Assembly (NCBI RefSeq): GCF_000716545.1
Contig: NZ_JNWZ01000049.1
Location: 1-48,257 of the forward strand
Length of the DNA: 48,257 nucleotides
Direction: 5' to 3'
DNA from: Kitasatospora phosalacinea
Lineage (GTDB): Bacteria > Actinomycetota > Actinomycetes > Streptomycetales > Streptomycetaceae
Shown: piece after piece, positions 39,872 through 48,164 of the stretch
Layout of the letters: each line of letters begins with the position of its first letter
Position numbering within the stretch: position 1 is the first letter of the stretch
Notes under the pieces: model-generated
The model's input: only the letters and a program-made list of their open reading frames with translations
The model's database searches: none
Told to the model about the DNA's origin: nothing
Translations under genes and position numbers: made by a program

Positions 39872-40040
39872 CAGTCCTCGATCAGGTCGATCTCCCGGTC
39901 GGTGCGCCGGACCAGGGTGTCCACCTGCGGATCTCCTCGGCCAACGCATCGGCCCGCGCCCGCGACCGCTCCACCTGCCGCGCCGCGGCCGCGCGCCGCG
40001 CGGGCGCTTCGACCGGCTTCGCCCTGCCACCACCTCGTGC
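39872..40040 (-). pseudogene. Possible frameshifted coiled-coil fragment
   Basis: On the minus strand two pieces in different frames show host-like codon use and charged helix character: KPVEAPARRAAAARQVERSR plus ARADALAEEIR, then QVDTLVRRTDREIDLIED ending in a stop at 39872-39874. One extra or missing base near 39928 would join them. No start or family recognised. This is all I can see in the 304-nt gap between the HEAT gene and the next LacI gene, apart from the T-arm-like fragment. Confidence 0.3.
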
Positions 40041-40082
40041 GCGCCGTCGACCGCCGGACGAGTACGCACACCACCGACCGGG

Positions 40083-41111
40083 TCAGGGCGCGGCGGGGCC
40101 GGTGCTGCCGCGCGGCACCAGGACGGGGGTGCCGGCCGGGCGGGACGGGGCGCGGCCCTCGTCGATGAGTTCCAGCAGGCAGCGGGCGACCTCCTCGCCG
40201 ACCGCGAACGGGTCGTGGCTGAGGGCGGAGAGCTGGGGCCGGGTGATCCGGCACAGGTCGGAGTCGTCCCAGGCGACCAGCGAGACGTCCTGCGGGACGC
40301 GCAGGCCGAGTTCCTCGGCGACGGCGAGCGCGGCAACGGCCATCAGGTCGTTGTCGTAGACGATCGCGGTGGGGCGTTCGGCGGCCGTCAGCAGGGTGCG
40401 GGTGGCCCGGGCGCCGGCGTACGCGGAGAGGTCGGTGGGGAGGGTGCGGGCGGTGACGTCGGGGAGTTCGGCGGCGGTCGCGGTGAAGGCGTCGCCGCGC
40501 AGCAGGGTGCGGCCGAGCGTCTCGGGGCCGGTGACGTGGGCGATCCGGCGGTGGCCGAGCAGCGCCAGGTAGCGGACGGCCTCGGAGATCGCCGCCGCGT
40601 CGTCGGTCCACACCGCCGGGAACGGGCCGGACAGCGCGGGCTGGCTGACCGCGACGGCCGGCATGCCGAGCCGGTGCACGGGCTCCAGCCGGGGGTCGTC
40701 GGCGACCACCCCGACCAGCACCGAGCCGTTGACCCGCCCGGACTGCCACCACTGCCGGTACAGCGCGATCTCCGCGTCCCGGTCGGGGACGGTGTGCAGC
40801 AGCAGCGCGCACGGCCGCTCCGCGAGGACCTGCTCGATGCCGCCGATCAGCGCCATCTGCACCTGGTCCAGCCCGGCGCCGCCTCGGGTCAGCGCCATGC
40901 CGACGGTGTGCACCCGGTCGCCCTGGGCGAGCGAGCGGGCCGCGAGGTTCGGCGACCAGCCGAGTTCGCGGGCGGCCTCGACGATCCGCCGCCTGGTCGC
41001 GTCGGAGACGCCCGGCCGGTCGTTGAGGGCGAGCGAGACCGCTCCGGCGGACACCCCGGCCCGGGCCGCCACGTCCCGGATCGTCACCCGGCGCTGCATC
41101 CTGCTGCTCAC
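40083..41111 (-). CDS. LacI-family regulator (paralogue B)
   Basis: 342 aa from the GTG at 41111, which has GGAG about 8 nt upstream; an ATG at 41099 (MQRRVTIRD) is an alternative with no ribosome binding site. The HTH is VTIRDVAARAGVSAGAVSLA, with LNDRPGVSDATRRRIVEAAR. The effector domain shares YRQWWQSGRVNGSVLVGVV, TAIVYDNDLMAVAALAVAEE and LVAWDDSDLCRITRPQLSA with paralogues A and C. It is divergent from the hypothetical gene at 41275. Its target is unknown; it probably senses a related sugar. Confidence 0.9.
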   Translation of the reverse strand: MSSRMQRRVTIRDVAARAGVSAGAVSLALNDRPGVSDATRRRIVEAARELGWSPNLAARSLAQGDRVHTVGMALTRGGAGLDQVQMALIGGIEQVLAERPCALLLHTVPDRDAEIALYRQWWQSGRVNGSVLVGVVADDPRLEPVHRLGMPAVAVSQPALSGPFPAVWTDDAAAISEAVRYLALLGHRRIAHVTGPETLGRTLLRGDAFTATAAELPDVTARTLPTDLSAYAGARATRTLLTAAERPTAIVYDNDLMAVAALAVAEELGLRVPQDVSLVAWDDSDLCRITRPQLSALSHDPFAVGEEVARCLLELIDEGRAPSRPAGTPVLVPRGSTGPAAP

Positions 41112-41274
41112 CCCGTCCACTCCGTACCCGCGCGGACCCTCGCGGACCCGCGCGCACCCGCCACCTGCGGCTCCCCATCCTGTCAGGTCCCCGGCGCCGA
41201 GCGGCACATCGGCTCCTGGTAGCGTCGCAACCTTCGCCGGACGACCCGGCGGAGTACCCCAGCAGGGACTCGGC

Positions 41275-41934
41275 ATGACGACCGCGCAACAGCGCCTGCA
41301 CCACGCCCTGGACGCCCTCGACCGCACCGCCCGCCCCGGACCGGTGGTCGACGGCTGCGGACACTGCTACACCCCGGAGGAGTTGGCCGCCCTCGCCGGC
41401 CCGCCCGCCCTCGTCCCCGAGCGGCTGCTGCACTCGGCCGCGATGAAGTTCCCCGACCACTGGGTCGACTTCCCCACCCTCTACCGGCGCCTCGCCCCGC
41501 GCCTGCTGAGGAAGTTGACCACCCGTACGCTGGCGGTCGACGGCCGCCTGATCGCCTCCCGCCTGGTCGCCGCCGACTGGACGTCCTGGCACCGCGCCGA
41601 ACTCGTCCGGGACGTCCTGGACGCCTGGTGGCCCGCCACCCTCGACGACCCCACCGCGAACGCCGCCGACGTCCTGGAGACCCTGGCCGTCGCCACCGGC
41701 ACCGCCACCCCCTGGCTCGCCGCCTGGACCGAGACCCGCACCCCGACCGCCGAACGGCACATCACCCGCACCATCGACGACTGGCTGCACTTCGCCCGTC
41801 TCCCCGACCTCCACCTCGGCTTCTACCGCGAACTCCCGGTCGGCCCCGAGGTGGCCGCCTGGATCGCCGACCTGCCGCCCCGCCTCCTCGGCGAGGACCA
41901 CCGCTCCTGGCTGGAGACGGCCTACCGGGCGTAG
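41275..41934 (+). CDS. Hypothetical protein with CxxC-type N-terminal motif
   Basis: 219 aa, ATG at 41275. The N-terminus has VVDGCGHCYTPEELAALAGP, with two Cys three residues apart. The rest is helical and Trp-rich: FPDHWVDFPTLYRRLAPRLL, VRDVLDAWWPATLDDPTANA and TIDDWLHFARLPDLHLGFYR. No membrane segment or known catalytic motif. Codon bias is typical. Family not recognised. It converges with LacI gene D, with 18 nt between the stops. Confidence 0.72.
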   Translation: MTTAQQRLHHALDALDRTARPGPVVDGCGHCYTPEELAALAGPPALVPERLLHSAAMKFPDHWVDFPTLYRRLAPRLLRKLTTRTLAVDGRLIASRLVAADWTSWHRAELVRDVLDAWWPATLDDPTANAADVLETLAVATGTATPWLAAWTETRTPTAERHITRTIDDWLHFARLPDLHLGFYRELPVGPEVAAWIADLPPRLLGEDHRSWLETAYRA

Positions 41935-41952
41935 GAGAACCCGACTCCGCCC

Positions 41953-42981
41953 TCAGTGCCCGCCGGGCGGCGTCTCGCCCGACCCGCGCGGGATCAGCAG
42001 CGTCGGGAGCTCCAGTCGCGCCGGGGGCGCGCTCTCCCCCGCCAGGCGGTCGAACAGGCGGCGGGCGGCGAGCGCTCCGAGGGCGACCGGGTCCTGGGCG
42101 ACGACGGTGAGGGCGGGGGTGAGGAGGTCGGCGAGTTCGAGGTCGTCGAAGCCGACCAGGGCGGGGCGCCGTGCGGCGGGGAGGTGGTGGAGGGCGGCGA
42201 GGGTGACGCGGTTGTTGGCGGTGAACAGGGCGGTGACGGCGTCGGGCCCGGTGGTGAGGCGGTGCACGGCGGCGGCGACCCGGGCGCGGTCGGTGGGGCC
42301 GCAGTCGATCCAGCGTTCGTCGACGGGCAGGCCGGCCTCGGCCATCGCCTCGCGGTAGCCGCGGGCGCGTTCGGCGGCGGTGTGGATGGACGGGAGGTCG
42401 CCGATGAAGCCGATCCGCCGGTGGCCGTGGGCGATCAGGTGCGCGGTGCCGGCCTTCGCGCCGCCGGCGTTGTCGCTGAGGACGGCGTCGGCGTCGATGC
42501 TGCCGGGGCGGTCCAGGAAGACCACGGGGGTGCCGGACTCGACCTCGGGCAGCAGGTAGCCGTGGTCGTCGCCGGCGGGGACGACGATCAGACCGTCGAC
42601 CCGGCGGGCGCAGAAGGCGAGGGCCAACTCCTGCTCGCGGTGCGGCTGTTCGCCGCTGGAGCCGGTGAACAGCAGGCAGCCCTCGGTGGCGGCGACCTGT
42701 TCGACGGCGCGGGAGAGCGCGGAGGAGAACGGGTCGCTGATGTCCTCCAGCAGCAGGGCGACGCTGGCGGTGCGGCCGGTGCGCAGCAGCCGGGCGCTGT
42801 CGTTGCGCCGGAACCCGAGCGCCTCGATCGCGGCCCGCACCCGGGCGGCCATCTCGGGCGTCACGCCGCTCTCGCCGTTCACCACCCGGGAGACCGTCTT
42901 CAGCCCGACCCCGGCGGCCGCCGCGACGTCCTTCATGGTGGGGCGGGCGCCGCGGGTGCCGCCGGCAGGGCTGCTGGTCAT
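41953..42981 (-). CDS. LacI-family regulator (D, divergent type)
   Basis: 342 aa, ATG at 42981. The HTH is PTMKDVAAAAGVGLKTVSRV, with VNGESGVTPEMAARVRAAIE. The effector domain begins TASVALLLEDISDPFSSALS and has IDADAVLSDNAGGAKAGTAH and RPALVGFDDLELADLLTPAL. It belongs to the more common ScrR/RbsR-like LacI type and lacks the WW and YDND marks of the other three LacI proteins here. No ribosome binding site is seen; TATCCT 7 nt upstream of the ATG suggests a leaderless message. It lies 44 nt downstream of the SGNH esterase gene on the same strand. Confidence 0.92.
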   Translation of the reverse strand: MTSSPAGGTRGARPTMKDVAAAAGVGLKTVSRVVNGESGVTPEMAARVRAAIEALGFRRNDSARLLRTGRTASVALLLEDISDPFSSALSRAVEQVAATEGCLLFTGSSGEQPHREQELALAFCARRVDGLIVVPAGDDHGYLLPEVESGTPVVFLDRPGSIDADAVLSDNAGGAKAGTAHLIAHGHRRIGFIGDLPSIHTAAERARGYREAMAEAGLPVDERWIDCGPTDRARVAAAVHRLTTGPDAVTALFTANNRVTLAALHHLPAARRPALVGFDDLELADLLTPALTVVAQDPVALGALAARRLFDRLAGESAPPARLELPTLLIPRGSGETPPGGH

Positions 42982-42988
42982 GTCAGGG

Positions 42989-42994
42989 AGGATA
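42989..42994 (-). promoter_or_regulatory. -10 element for leaderless LacI-D
   Basis: On the minus strand TATCCT is followed after 7 nt by the ATG at 42981. There is no purine-rich ribosome binding site. Confidence 0.45.
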
Positions 42995-43025
42995 GTGCGC
43001 GCACCGCCCCGCTCCGCAGGGCGGG

Positions 43026-43643
43026 TCACTCCCCGCCGTTGACGAGTCGCAGCCAGGCTTCGGCGAGCAGGCGGTGGCCGAGTTCGGTGGGGTGGACGCC
43101 GTCGGCGGCGATCAGGGCGGGGTCGCCGGCGGTGCGGGCGGCCTGGTTGAGCAGGCCGTCGGCGGCGAGCAGCAGGGCGTCGTGGTCGGCGGCGAGGCGG
43201 CGGACGGCGTGGATGCGCGGGTCGAGGTCCTCGCGCCAGGTCCACTGCTCGGGGGTGACCGGGACGAGGAAGGGTTCGATCAGGACCAGTCGGGGCGCGC
43301 AGTGGGCGTGCAGGCGTTCCAGCAGGGCGCGGTACTCGTCCTCCCAGGTGTCGGCGGGGCTGGGCAGGCCGCTGTCGTAGCGGCGCCAGGTGTCGTTGAC
43401 GCCGATCAGCAGCGAGAGCAGCTGCGGGCGGTGGGCGAGCGCGTCCTCGTCCCAGCGTGCGCTCAGGTCGGTGATCCGGTCGCCGGCGACGCCCCGGTTG
43501 AGGACGGTGGAGGTGCCGGGGAGGGCGGCGGCGACCATGGCCGCGTAGCCGTAACCGAGGTGGCCGGGGCGGGCGCGGTCGCGTCCGGCGTCGGTGATGC
43601 TGTCGCCCTGGAACAGGACGGCGGTGGTGGCGGTGGGCTGCAT
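43026..43643 (-). CDS. SGNH/GDSL-type esterase
   Basis: 205 aa, ATG at 43643 with GAGGAGC upstream on the coding strand. The blocks are in order: VLFQGDSITDAGRDRA (Ser), NRGVAGDRITDL (Gly), LLIGVNDTWRRY (Asn) and AADGVHPTELGHRLLA (Asp and His). There is no signal peptide, so it is cytoplasmic. In this setting a role in removing acetyl groups from imported acetylated manno-oligosaccharides is plausible but not shown. It lies between the manA and LacI-D genes on the same strand. Confidence 0.92.
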   Translation of the reverse strand: MQPTATTAVLFQGDSITDAGRDRARPGHLGYGYAAMVAAALPGTSTVLNRGVAGDRITDLSARWDEDALAHRPQLLSLLIGVNDTWRRYDSGLPSPADTWEDEYRALLERLHAHCAPRLVLIEPFLVPVTPEQWTWREDLDPRIHAVRRLAADHDALLLAADGLLNQAARTAGDPALIAADGVHPTELGHRLLAEAWLRLVNGGE

Positions 43644-43691
43644 GCGGGCTCCTCGGGGACGTGCGGTGCCCGCCGCCCGGGTCGACGGTCA

Positions 43692-43800
43692 CCGGGCGGC
43701 GGGCGGTCCGGGCGGGCGGTCCGGGTGGACGGTCCGGGCGGGCGGTTCGGGCGGTTCGGACGGGCGGGCGGTTCGGGTTCGGCGGGTGGACAGGACGGAC
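43692..43800. repeat. Degenerate GGGCGGTCC/GGGCGGTTC tandem repeats
   Basis: About ten imperfect units of 8-13 bp (GGGCGGTCCG, GGGCGGTTCG, GGTGGACGG) lie between the manA stop and the SGNH gene start. No coding signal or clear stem-loop. Confidence 0.75.
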
Positions 43801-43829
43801 AGTACGGCTCCTGCCCGCCCGCGCCGGGT

Positions 43830-45023
43830 TCACCGCACCGGCGGCACCTTCGCCCGGAACACGGTCGCGTCCCCGGTCAGCCGCACCGGCCCGCTCGCGG
43901 CGGGGACGTACGCGCACTGGCCCGGCCCCAGGGCGGGCCCGTCGTGGAGGCGGGCGGTGCCGCGGGTGCAGAGCAGGAGTTGCGGGCCGTCGTCGTCGAG
44001 CACGGCGGGGGCGTCGAGTTCGAGCCGGGAGAGGGCGAACTCGGCGGCGGGGGTGAGGAACTCGAGTTCGCCGGGGCCGACCGGGACGGTGGGGGCGCGG
44101 TGCGGGGCGGTGGGCCGGAAGTCGACGACCTCGGCGAGCGCGGCGGTGTCGACGTGCTTGGGGGTGAGTCCGCAGCGCAGCACGTTGTCGGAGTTGGCCA
44201 TGATCTCGACGCCGAGTCCGCGCAGGTAGGCGTGCGGGACGCCGGCGTCGAGGTAGAGGGCCTGCCCGGCGCCGAGCCGGACGTGGTTGAGCAGCATGGC
44301 GGCCAGGATGCCGGGGTCGCCGGGGTAGTCCCGGGCGGCGGCCAGGTACGCGGCCCAGCTCGCCGCGTCCGGGTCCGCGCTTTCGGCCAGCTCGCTCAGG
44401 GCGGCGGGAAGTTCGGCGGCGGCCTGTTCGCCCCTGGCCCGGTCCTCGGCGAGCGCGCCGGTCAGGACGGTGCGCAGGGCCGTTCCGGCGGGGGCGGTGC
44501 GCAGGGTGTCGATCCAGGGGGCGAGCACGGGCAGGTCGAGGCGCTGCCAGAGCGCGGCGCTGGCGCGCGGGTCGCGGAAGCCGCACAGGGCGTCGAACTC
44601 GCCGAGCGCGCAGATGAGTTCAGGCTTGTGGTTGCGGTCGCGGTAGATCCGCCGGGGGTCGTCGAGCGGGAGGCCGGCGGCGTCCTCGGCGGCGTACCCG
44701 GCTTCGGCCCGGGCGGCGGTCGGGTGGACCTGCACCGAGAGCGCCTTCTCGGCGGCCAGCACCTTGAGCAGGAAGGGCAGCCGGGGGCCGAAGCGGTCGG
44801 CGACCCGGGGGCCGAGTTCGGCGGCGGGGTCGCGGGCGATGACGGTGTCGAGCGGTTCGGGGCCGTGGCCGCGGTCGACCCGGGAGGGGGCGCCGGGGTG
44901 GGCGCCCATCCAGAGTTCGGCCTCGGGTTCGCCGGTGGGCGGGCGGCCGGTGAGGCGGGCGATCGCGGTGGTCGAGCCCCAGGCGTAGGGGCGGATCGTG
45001 GTGGCGAGCAGGTCGGCGGTCAT
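43830..45023 (-). CDS. manA: Mannose-6-phosphate isomerase, class I
   Basis: 397 aa, ATG at 45023. The type I PMI marks are present: IRPYAWGSTTAIARLTGRPP at the start, ELWMGAHPGAPS, LLKVLAAEKALSVQVHPTAA (zinc-binding Gln and His), RNHKPELICALGEFDALCGF (zinc-binding Glu) and YLDAGVPHAYLRGLGVEIMA with the C-terminal His. It interconverts mannose-6-phosphate and fructose-6-phosphate in the cytoplasm. This links mannose from the beta-mannosidase to glycolysis, or supplies GDP-mannose. It follows LacI-C, separated by a hairpin. Confidence 0.95.
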   Translation of the reverse strand: MTADLLATTIRPYAWGSTTAIARLTGRPPTGEPEAELWMGAHPGAPSRVDRGHGPEPLDTVIARDPAAELGPRVADRFGPRLPFLLKVLAAEKALSVQVHPTAARAEAGYAAEDAAGLPLDDPRRIYRDRNHKPELICALGEFDALCGFRDPRASAALWQRLDLPVLAPWIDTLRTAPAGTALRTVLTGALAEDRARGEQAAAELPAALSELAESADPDAASWAAYLAAARDYPGDPGILAAMLLNHVRLGAGQALYLDAGVPHAYLRGLGVEIMANSDNVLRCGLTPKHVDTAALAEVVDFRPTAPHRAPTVPVGPGELEFLTPAAEFALSRLELDAPAVLDDDGPQLLLCTRGTARLHDGPALGPGQCAYVPAASGPVRLTGDATVFRAKVPPVR

Positions 45024-45054
45024 CGGGTGCGCTCCGGGCGGGTGGTGCCCCGGT

Positions 45055-45096
45055 CCGGCCCCGGACTTCCTTACCCTCAGAAGGAGTCGGGGCCGG
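45055..45096 (-). terminator. Stem-loop between LacI-C and manA
   Basis: CCGGCCCC (45055-45062) pairs with GGGGCCGG (45089-45096), and the inner arm continues imperfectly with GGACTTCCTT and AAGGAGTC. It lies between the LacI-C stop at 45133 and the manA start at 45023. Confidence 0.6.
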
Positions 45097-45132
45097 GCCG
45101 GGAGTCTGCGGGAAACGGCGGTCGGGCGGCGG

Positions 45133-46167
45133 TCAGTGGACGGCGGCGGGCGGGGCGCTGCTGCCGCGCGGGACCAGGACGGGCGTGGGCGCGGGCCCGG
45201 CCGGTGTGCCGCGGTGCTCGATGACGTCGAACAGGGTGCGGGCGACCAGCGCGCCGTAGCCGTGCACGTCGTGGCTCATCGCGGACAGCGCGGGGTGGGT
45301 GAGCCGGCACAGCTGGGAGTCGTCCCAGGCGATCAGCGACACGTCGGCGGGCACGTGCAGGCCGAACTCGGCGGCGACCGAGATGCCCGCGACGGCCATG
45401 ATGTCGTTGTCGTAGATGATCGCGGTGGGGCGGTGCGCGGAGGCCAGCAGCATCCGGGTGGCGCGGGCGCCGGCCTGGCCGGAGAAGTCGGTGGGGACGC
45501 TGCGCGGCGGCTCCAGTCCGAGCTGTTCGGCGACGGCGGCCAGCGCCCTGGTGCGGATGGCGGTGTGGCCGAGGTCGGGGGCGCCGCCGACCCGGGCGAT
45601 CCGGCGGTGGCCGAGCATCGCGAGGTAGCGGACGGCGTCCTCGACGGCGGCCGAGTCGTCGGTCCACACGGCGGCCAACTCGCCGCCGGCCAGGCCGGGG
45701 TGGCCGGCCGCGACGGCCGGCATGCCGAGTGCGGCGAGCGCGGGGATGCGCGGGTCGGCCTCGGTGAGGTCGACCAGCACGGAGCCGCTGACCCGCCGGG
45801 TGCGCCACCAGGTGCGGTGCACGGAGATCTCCTGCTCCCGGTCGCGGACCAGCCGCAGCAGCAGGGTCGCCGAGCGTTCCTCCAGCACGCTCTGGATGCC
45901 GGAGATGAACTCCATGTAGAAGGGTTCCAGGCCGAGTTGGCGGGCGGGGCGGGTGATGACCAGCCCGACGGTGTCGCTGCCGGGGGCGAGCCGGGCCAGG
46001 CTGCGGGCGGCCTGGCTGGGCACCCAGCCGAGCTGCTCGGCCGCGGCCCGGATCCGCTCCCGGGTGGCGGCGGACACCCCGGGCCGGTCGTTCAGCGCCA
46101 GCGAGACGGCCCCGGCGGAGACTCCGGCGAGGGCGGCGACCTCCCGGATGGTGACGCGTCCGCTCAC
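45133..46167 (-). CDS. LacI-family regulator next to the ABC sugar importer (paralogue C)
   Basis: 344 aa, GTG at 46167. The HTH is VTIREVAALAGVSAGAVSLA, with LNDRPGVSAATRERIRAAAE. The effector domain has FYMEFISGIQSVLEERSATL, HRTWWRTRRVSGSVLVDLTE, TAIIYDNDIMAVAGISVAAE and LIAWDDSQLCRLTHPALSAM. It is closely related to paralogues A and B across its length. It lies just downstream of the two permease genes, behind a hairpin, so it probably controls the importer. Confidence 0.92.
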   Translation of the reverse strand: MSGRVTIREVAALAGVSAGAVSLALNDRPGVSAATRERIRAAAEQLGWVPSQAARSLARLAPGSDTVGLVITRPARQLGLEPFYMEFISGIQSVLEERSATLLLRLVRDREQEISVHRTWWRTRRVSGSVLVDLTEADPRIPALAALGMPAVAAGHPGLAGGELAAVWTDDSAAVEDAVRYLAMLGHRRIARVGGAPDLGHTAIRTRALAAVAEQLGLEPPRSVPTDFSGQAGARATRMLLASAHRPTAIIYDNDIMAVAGISVAAEFGLHVPADVSLIAWDDSQLCRLTHPALSAMSHDVHGYGALVARTLFDVIEHRGTPAGPAPTPVLVPRGSSAPPAAVH

Positions 46168-46193
46168 CGTGCCACCTCCGCCGGCTCCCCGCG

Positions 46194-46226
46194 CGGCGGC
46201 ACCGCGGCGCAGGTGCGGTGCCGCCG
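46194..46226 (-). terminator. Perfect 12-bp hairpin between permease operon and LacI-C
   Basis: CGGCGGCACCGC (46194-46205) pairs with 46215-46226 around a 9-nt loop. It is placed 24 nt after the permease stop. Confidence 0.65.
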
Positions 46227-46249
46227 CCCGTTCCCCCCGGCGCGGCGGC

Positions 46250-47113
46250 TCACTTGCTGGAGCCGGCCGCGAAGCCGGCGTAGATGAGGCGCTGCAGGGC
46301 GAGGAAGACGACCAGGGTGGGGAGGATGACCAGGATCGCGCCGGCCGAGATGATCTCCCAGTTGACGCCGAACGGGCCCTGGAAGCGGAACAGCGAGGTG
46401 GAGATGGTGCCCAGGTCGGTTGAGGGCATGTACAGGAACGGGATGAAGAAGTCGTTGTACACCGTCACCCCCTTGACGATCACCACGGTGGCGATGGCGG
46501 GCTTGAGCATCGGCAGGATGATCCGCCGGTAGATGGTGAACGAGTTCGCCCCGTCCAGCCGCGCCGCCTCGTCCAGCGAGACCGGGATGGAGCGGATGAA
46601 CTGCAGGAAGATGTAGATCGAGATGATGTCGGTGCCCAGGTAGAGCAGGATCGGCGCCCAGCGGGTGTTGAACGCGCCGAGCTCGTTGACGATCTGGAAG
46701 GTGGCGACCTGGGTGGTGACCGACGGCACGAGGCTGGCCAGCAGGAAGGCGCCCATGACGAGCTTCTTGAAGCGGAACTCGAAGCGGTCGATGGCGTAGG
46801 CGGTCATCGAGCCGATCACCACGGTGCCGGTGACGGACACCAGCAGGATGATCCCGGTGTTCAGGAACGCCGGCATCATGTTGCCCTGGGTGAAGGCGAT
46901 CCGGAAGTTCTCGAAGTTGAACCAGTCCGAGGGCAGGTCCAGCGGCCCGGTGGTGAGCGCTTCCTTGCGGGTCTTGAGCGAGGTGAACAGGATCACCAGC
47001 AGCGGCACCAGCACCACGGCGCTGGCCAGCACCAGCGAGAGGTACTTGGCTCCGGAGGCGGCGGCGGAACGGGCGTGGAAACGACGGCGGTTGTGGTTCA
47101 CGGCGGTGGTCAC
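46250..47113 (-). CDS. ABC sugar transporter permease, MalG-type
   Basis: 287 aa. The GTG at 47113 overlaps the stop of the upstream permease by 4 nt (GTGA). Six membrane segments are evident (e.g. YLSLVLASAVVLVPLLVILF, FLNTGIILLVSVTGTVVIGS), with the ATPase-contacting EAA loop EAARLDGANSFTIYRRIILP. It forms the channel with the next permease. The matching ATPase is not in the window and may be a shared MsiK-type protein. Confidence 0.95.
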   Translation of the reverse strand: MTTAVNHNRRRFHARSAAASGAKYLSLVLASAVVLVPLLVILFTSLKTRKEALTTGPLDLPSDWFNFENFRIAFTQGNMMPAFLNTGIILLVSVTGTVVIGSMTAYAIDRFEFRFKKLVMGAFLLASLVPSVTTQVATFQIVNELGAFNTRWAPILLYLGTDIISIYIFLQFIRSIPVSLDEAARLDGANSFTIYRRIILPMLKPAIATVVIVKGVTVYNDFFIPFLYMPSTDLGTISTSLFRFQGPFGVNWEIISAGAILVILPTLVVFLALQRLIYAGFAAGSSK

Positions 47114-48075
47114 GACAGTTCCACCCTCTCCTCCGGCACCAGGCGGCGCTGGATCCAGGTGACGATCAGGATCAGGACGATCAGCACGACGGCGCTGGCC
47201 GAGGCGAGACCGAACTTGTCGAACTTGAACGCCATGTTGATGCTCTGGATGACGAAGGTCTGCGAGCCGTTGGAACCGCCGGTCATGATGTACGGGATCT
47301 CGAAGACGGCGAGCGAGCCGGAGACCGCCAGGATCGCGCTGAGGCTGATCACCGGCTTGATGCTGGGCGCGATGATGTGCCGGAACTGCTGCCAGCGGTT
47401 GGCGCCGTCCAGCGCCGCCGCCTCGTACAGGTGCGGCGGGATCGACTGGATCGCGCCCAGGAACAGCACCAGGTTCAGGCCGGTGTAGCGCCACACCGAC
47501 ACGCCGGCCAGCGACTTGTTGACCAGGTCCGGGTCGCCGAGCCACTGGTGCTTGCCGTGCGCGCCGAACATCGACAGCAGCGAGTCCAGGGTGCCGTGCG
47601 GCTGGAAGAAGAACAGGAACACGAACCCGATCGCCACGCCGTTGATCAGGTACGGGAAGAACAGGATGCCCTTGAACAGGTTCCGGAAGCGGGTGTTGAA
47701 GCTCAGCACGGTGGCGAAGTACAGGGCCAGCGCGATCTGCAGCACCGCGGCGACCAGGTAGACGCCGGAGACCAGGAAGACCTTGAACAGCTCGGGCCGG
47801 GTGAACAGGTCCGTGTAGTTCTCGAAGCCCACGTACTCCTTCTCCGGACTGATCCCGTCCCAGTCGGTGAAGCTGTAGCCGATCATGTCGCCGATCGGCA
47901 GGTACGTGAACGTCACCAGGAACGCCAGCGGTACCACCAGGTACAGCCACGGCGTGAACCACCAGTGGCGGCGCAGAGCCTTGCGCCGGGGAGCGCGGCG
48001 CGGGCCGGCCGGGGCGGCGTCGTCGGCCGCCGCGGGGGGCTTTCCGGCGCCCCGGTCCCTCTGCAGTGCAGTCAT
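47110..48075 (-). CDS. ABC sugar transporter permease, MalF-type
   Basis: 321 aa, ATG at 48075 after GAAGGAACGGAAG. An N-terminal basic stretch (RRAPRRKALRRHWWFTPWLY) leads into six membrane segments and the EAA loop EAAALDGANRWQQFRHIIAP. The order, binding protein then MalF-type then MalG-type on one strand, is the usual carbohydrate uptake family 1 operon. The substrate is inferred as manno-oligosaccharide from the surrounding genes. Confidence 0.95.
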   Translation of the reverse strand: MTALQRDRGAGKPPAAADDAAPAGPRRAPRRKALRRHWWFTPWLYLVVPLAFLVTFTYLPIGDMIGYSFTDWDGISPEKEYVGFENYTDLFTRPELFKVFLVSGVYLVAAVLQIALALYFATVLSFNTRFRNLFKGILFFPYLINGVAIGFVFLFFFQPHGTLDSLLSMFGAHGKHQWLGDPDLVNKSLAGVSVWRYTGLNLVLFLGAIQSIPPHLYEAAALDGANRWQQFRHIIAPSIKPVISLSAILAVSGSLAVFEIPYIMTGGSNGSQTFVIQSINMAFKFDKFGLASASAVVLIVLILIVTWIQRRLVPEERVELS

Positions 48076-48164
48076 CTTCCGTTCCTTCTCAAGTCCTGAC
48101 ACCCGGTGGGCGGCGCGGCCGGTGGTGTTCCGACCGCGCCACTCGGTCAACTCGACCCGTGTGG

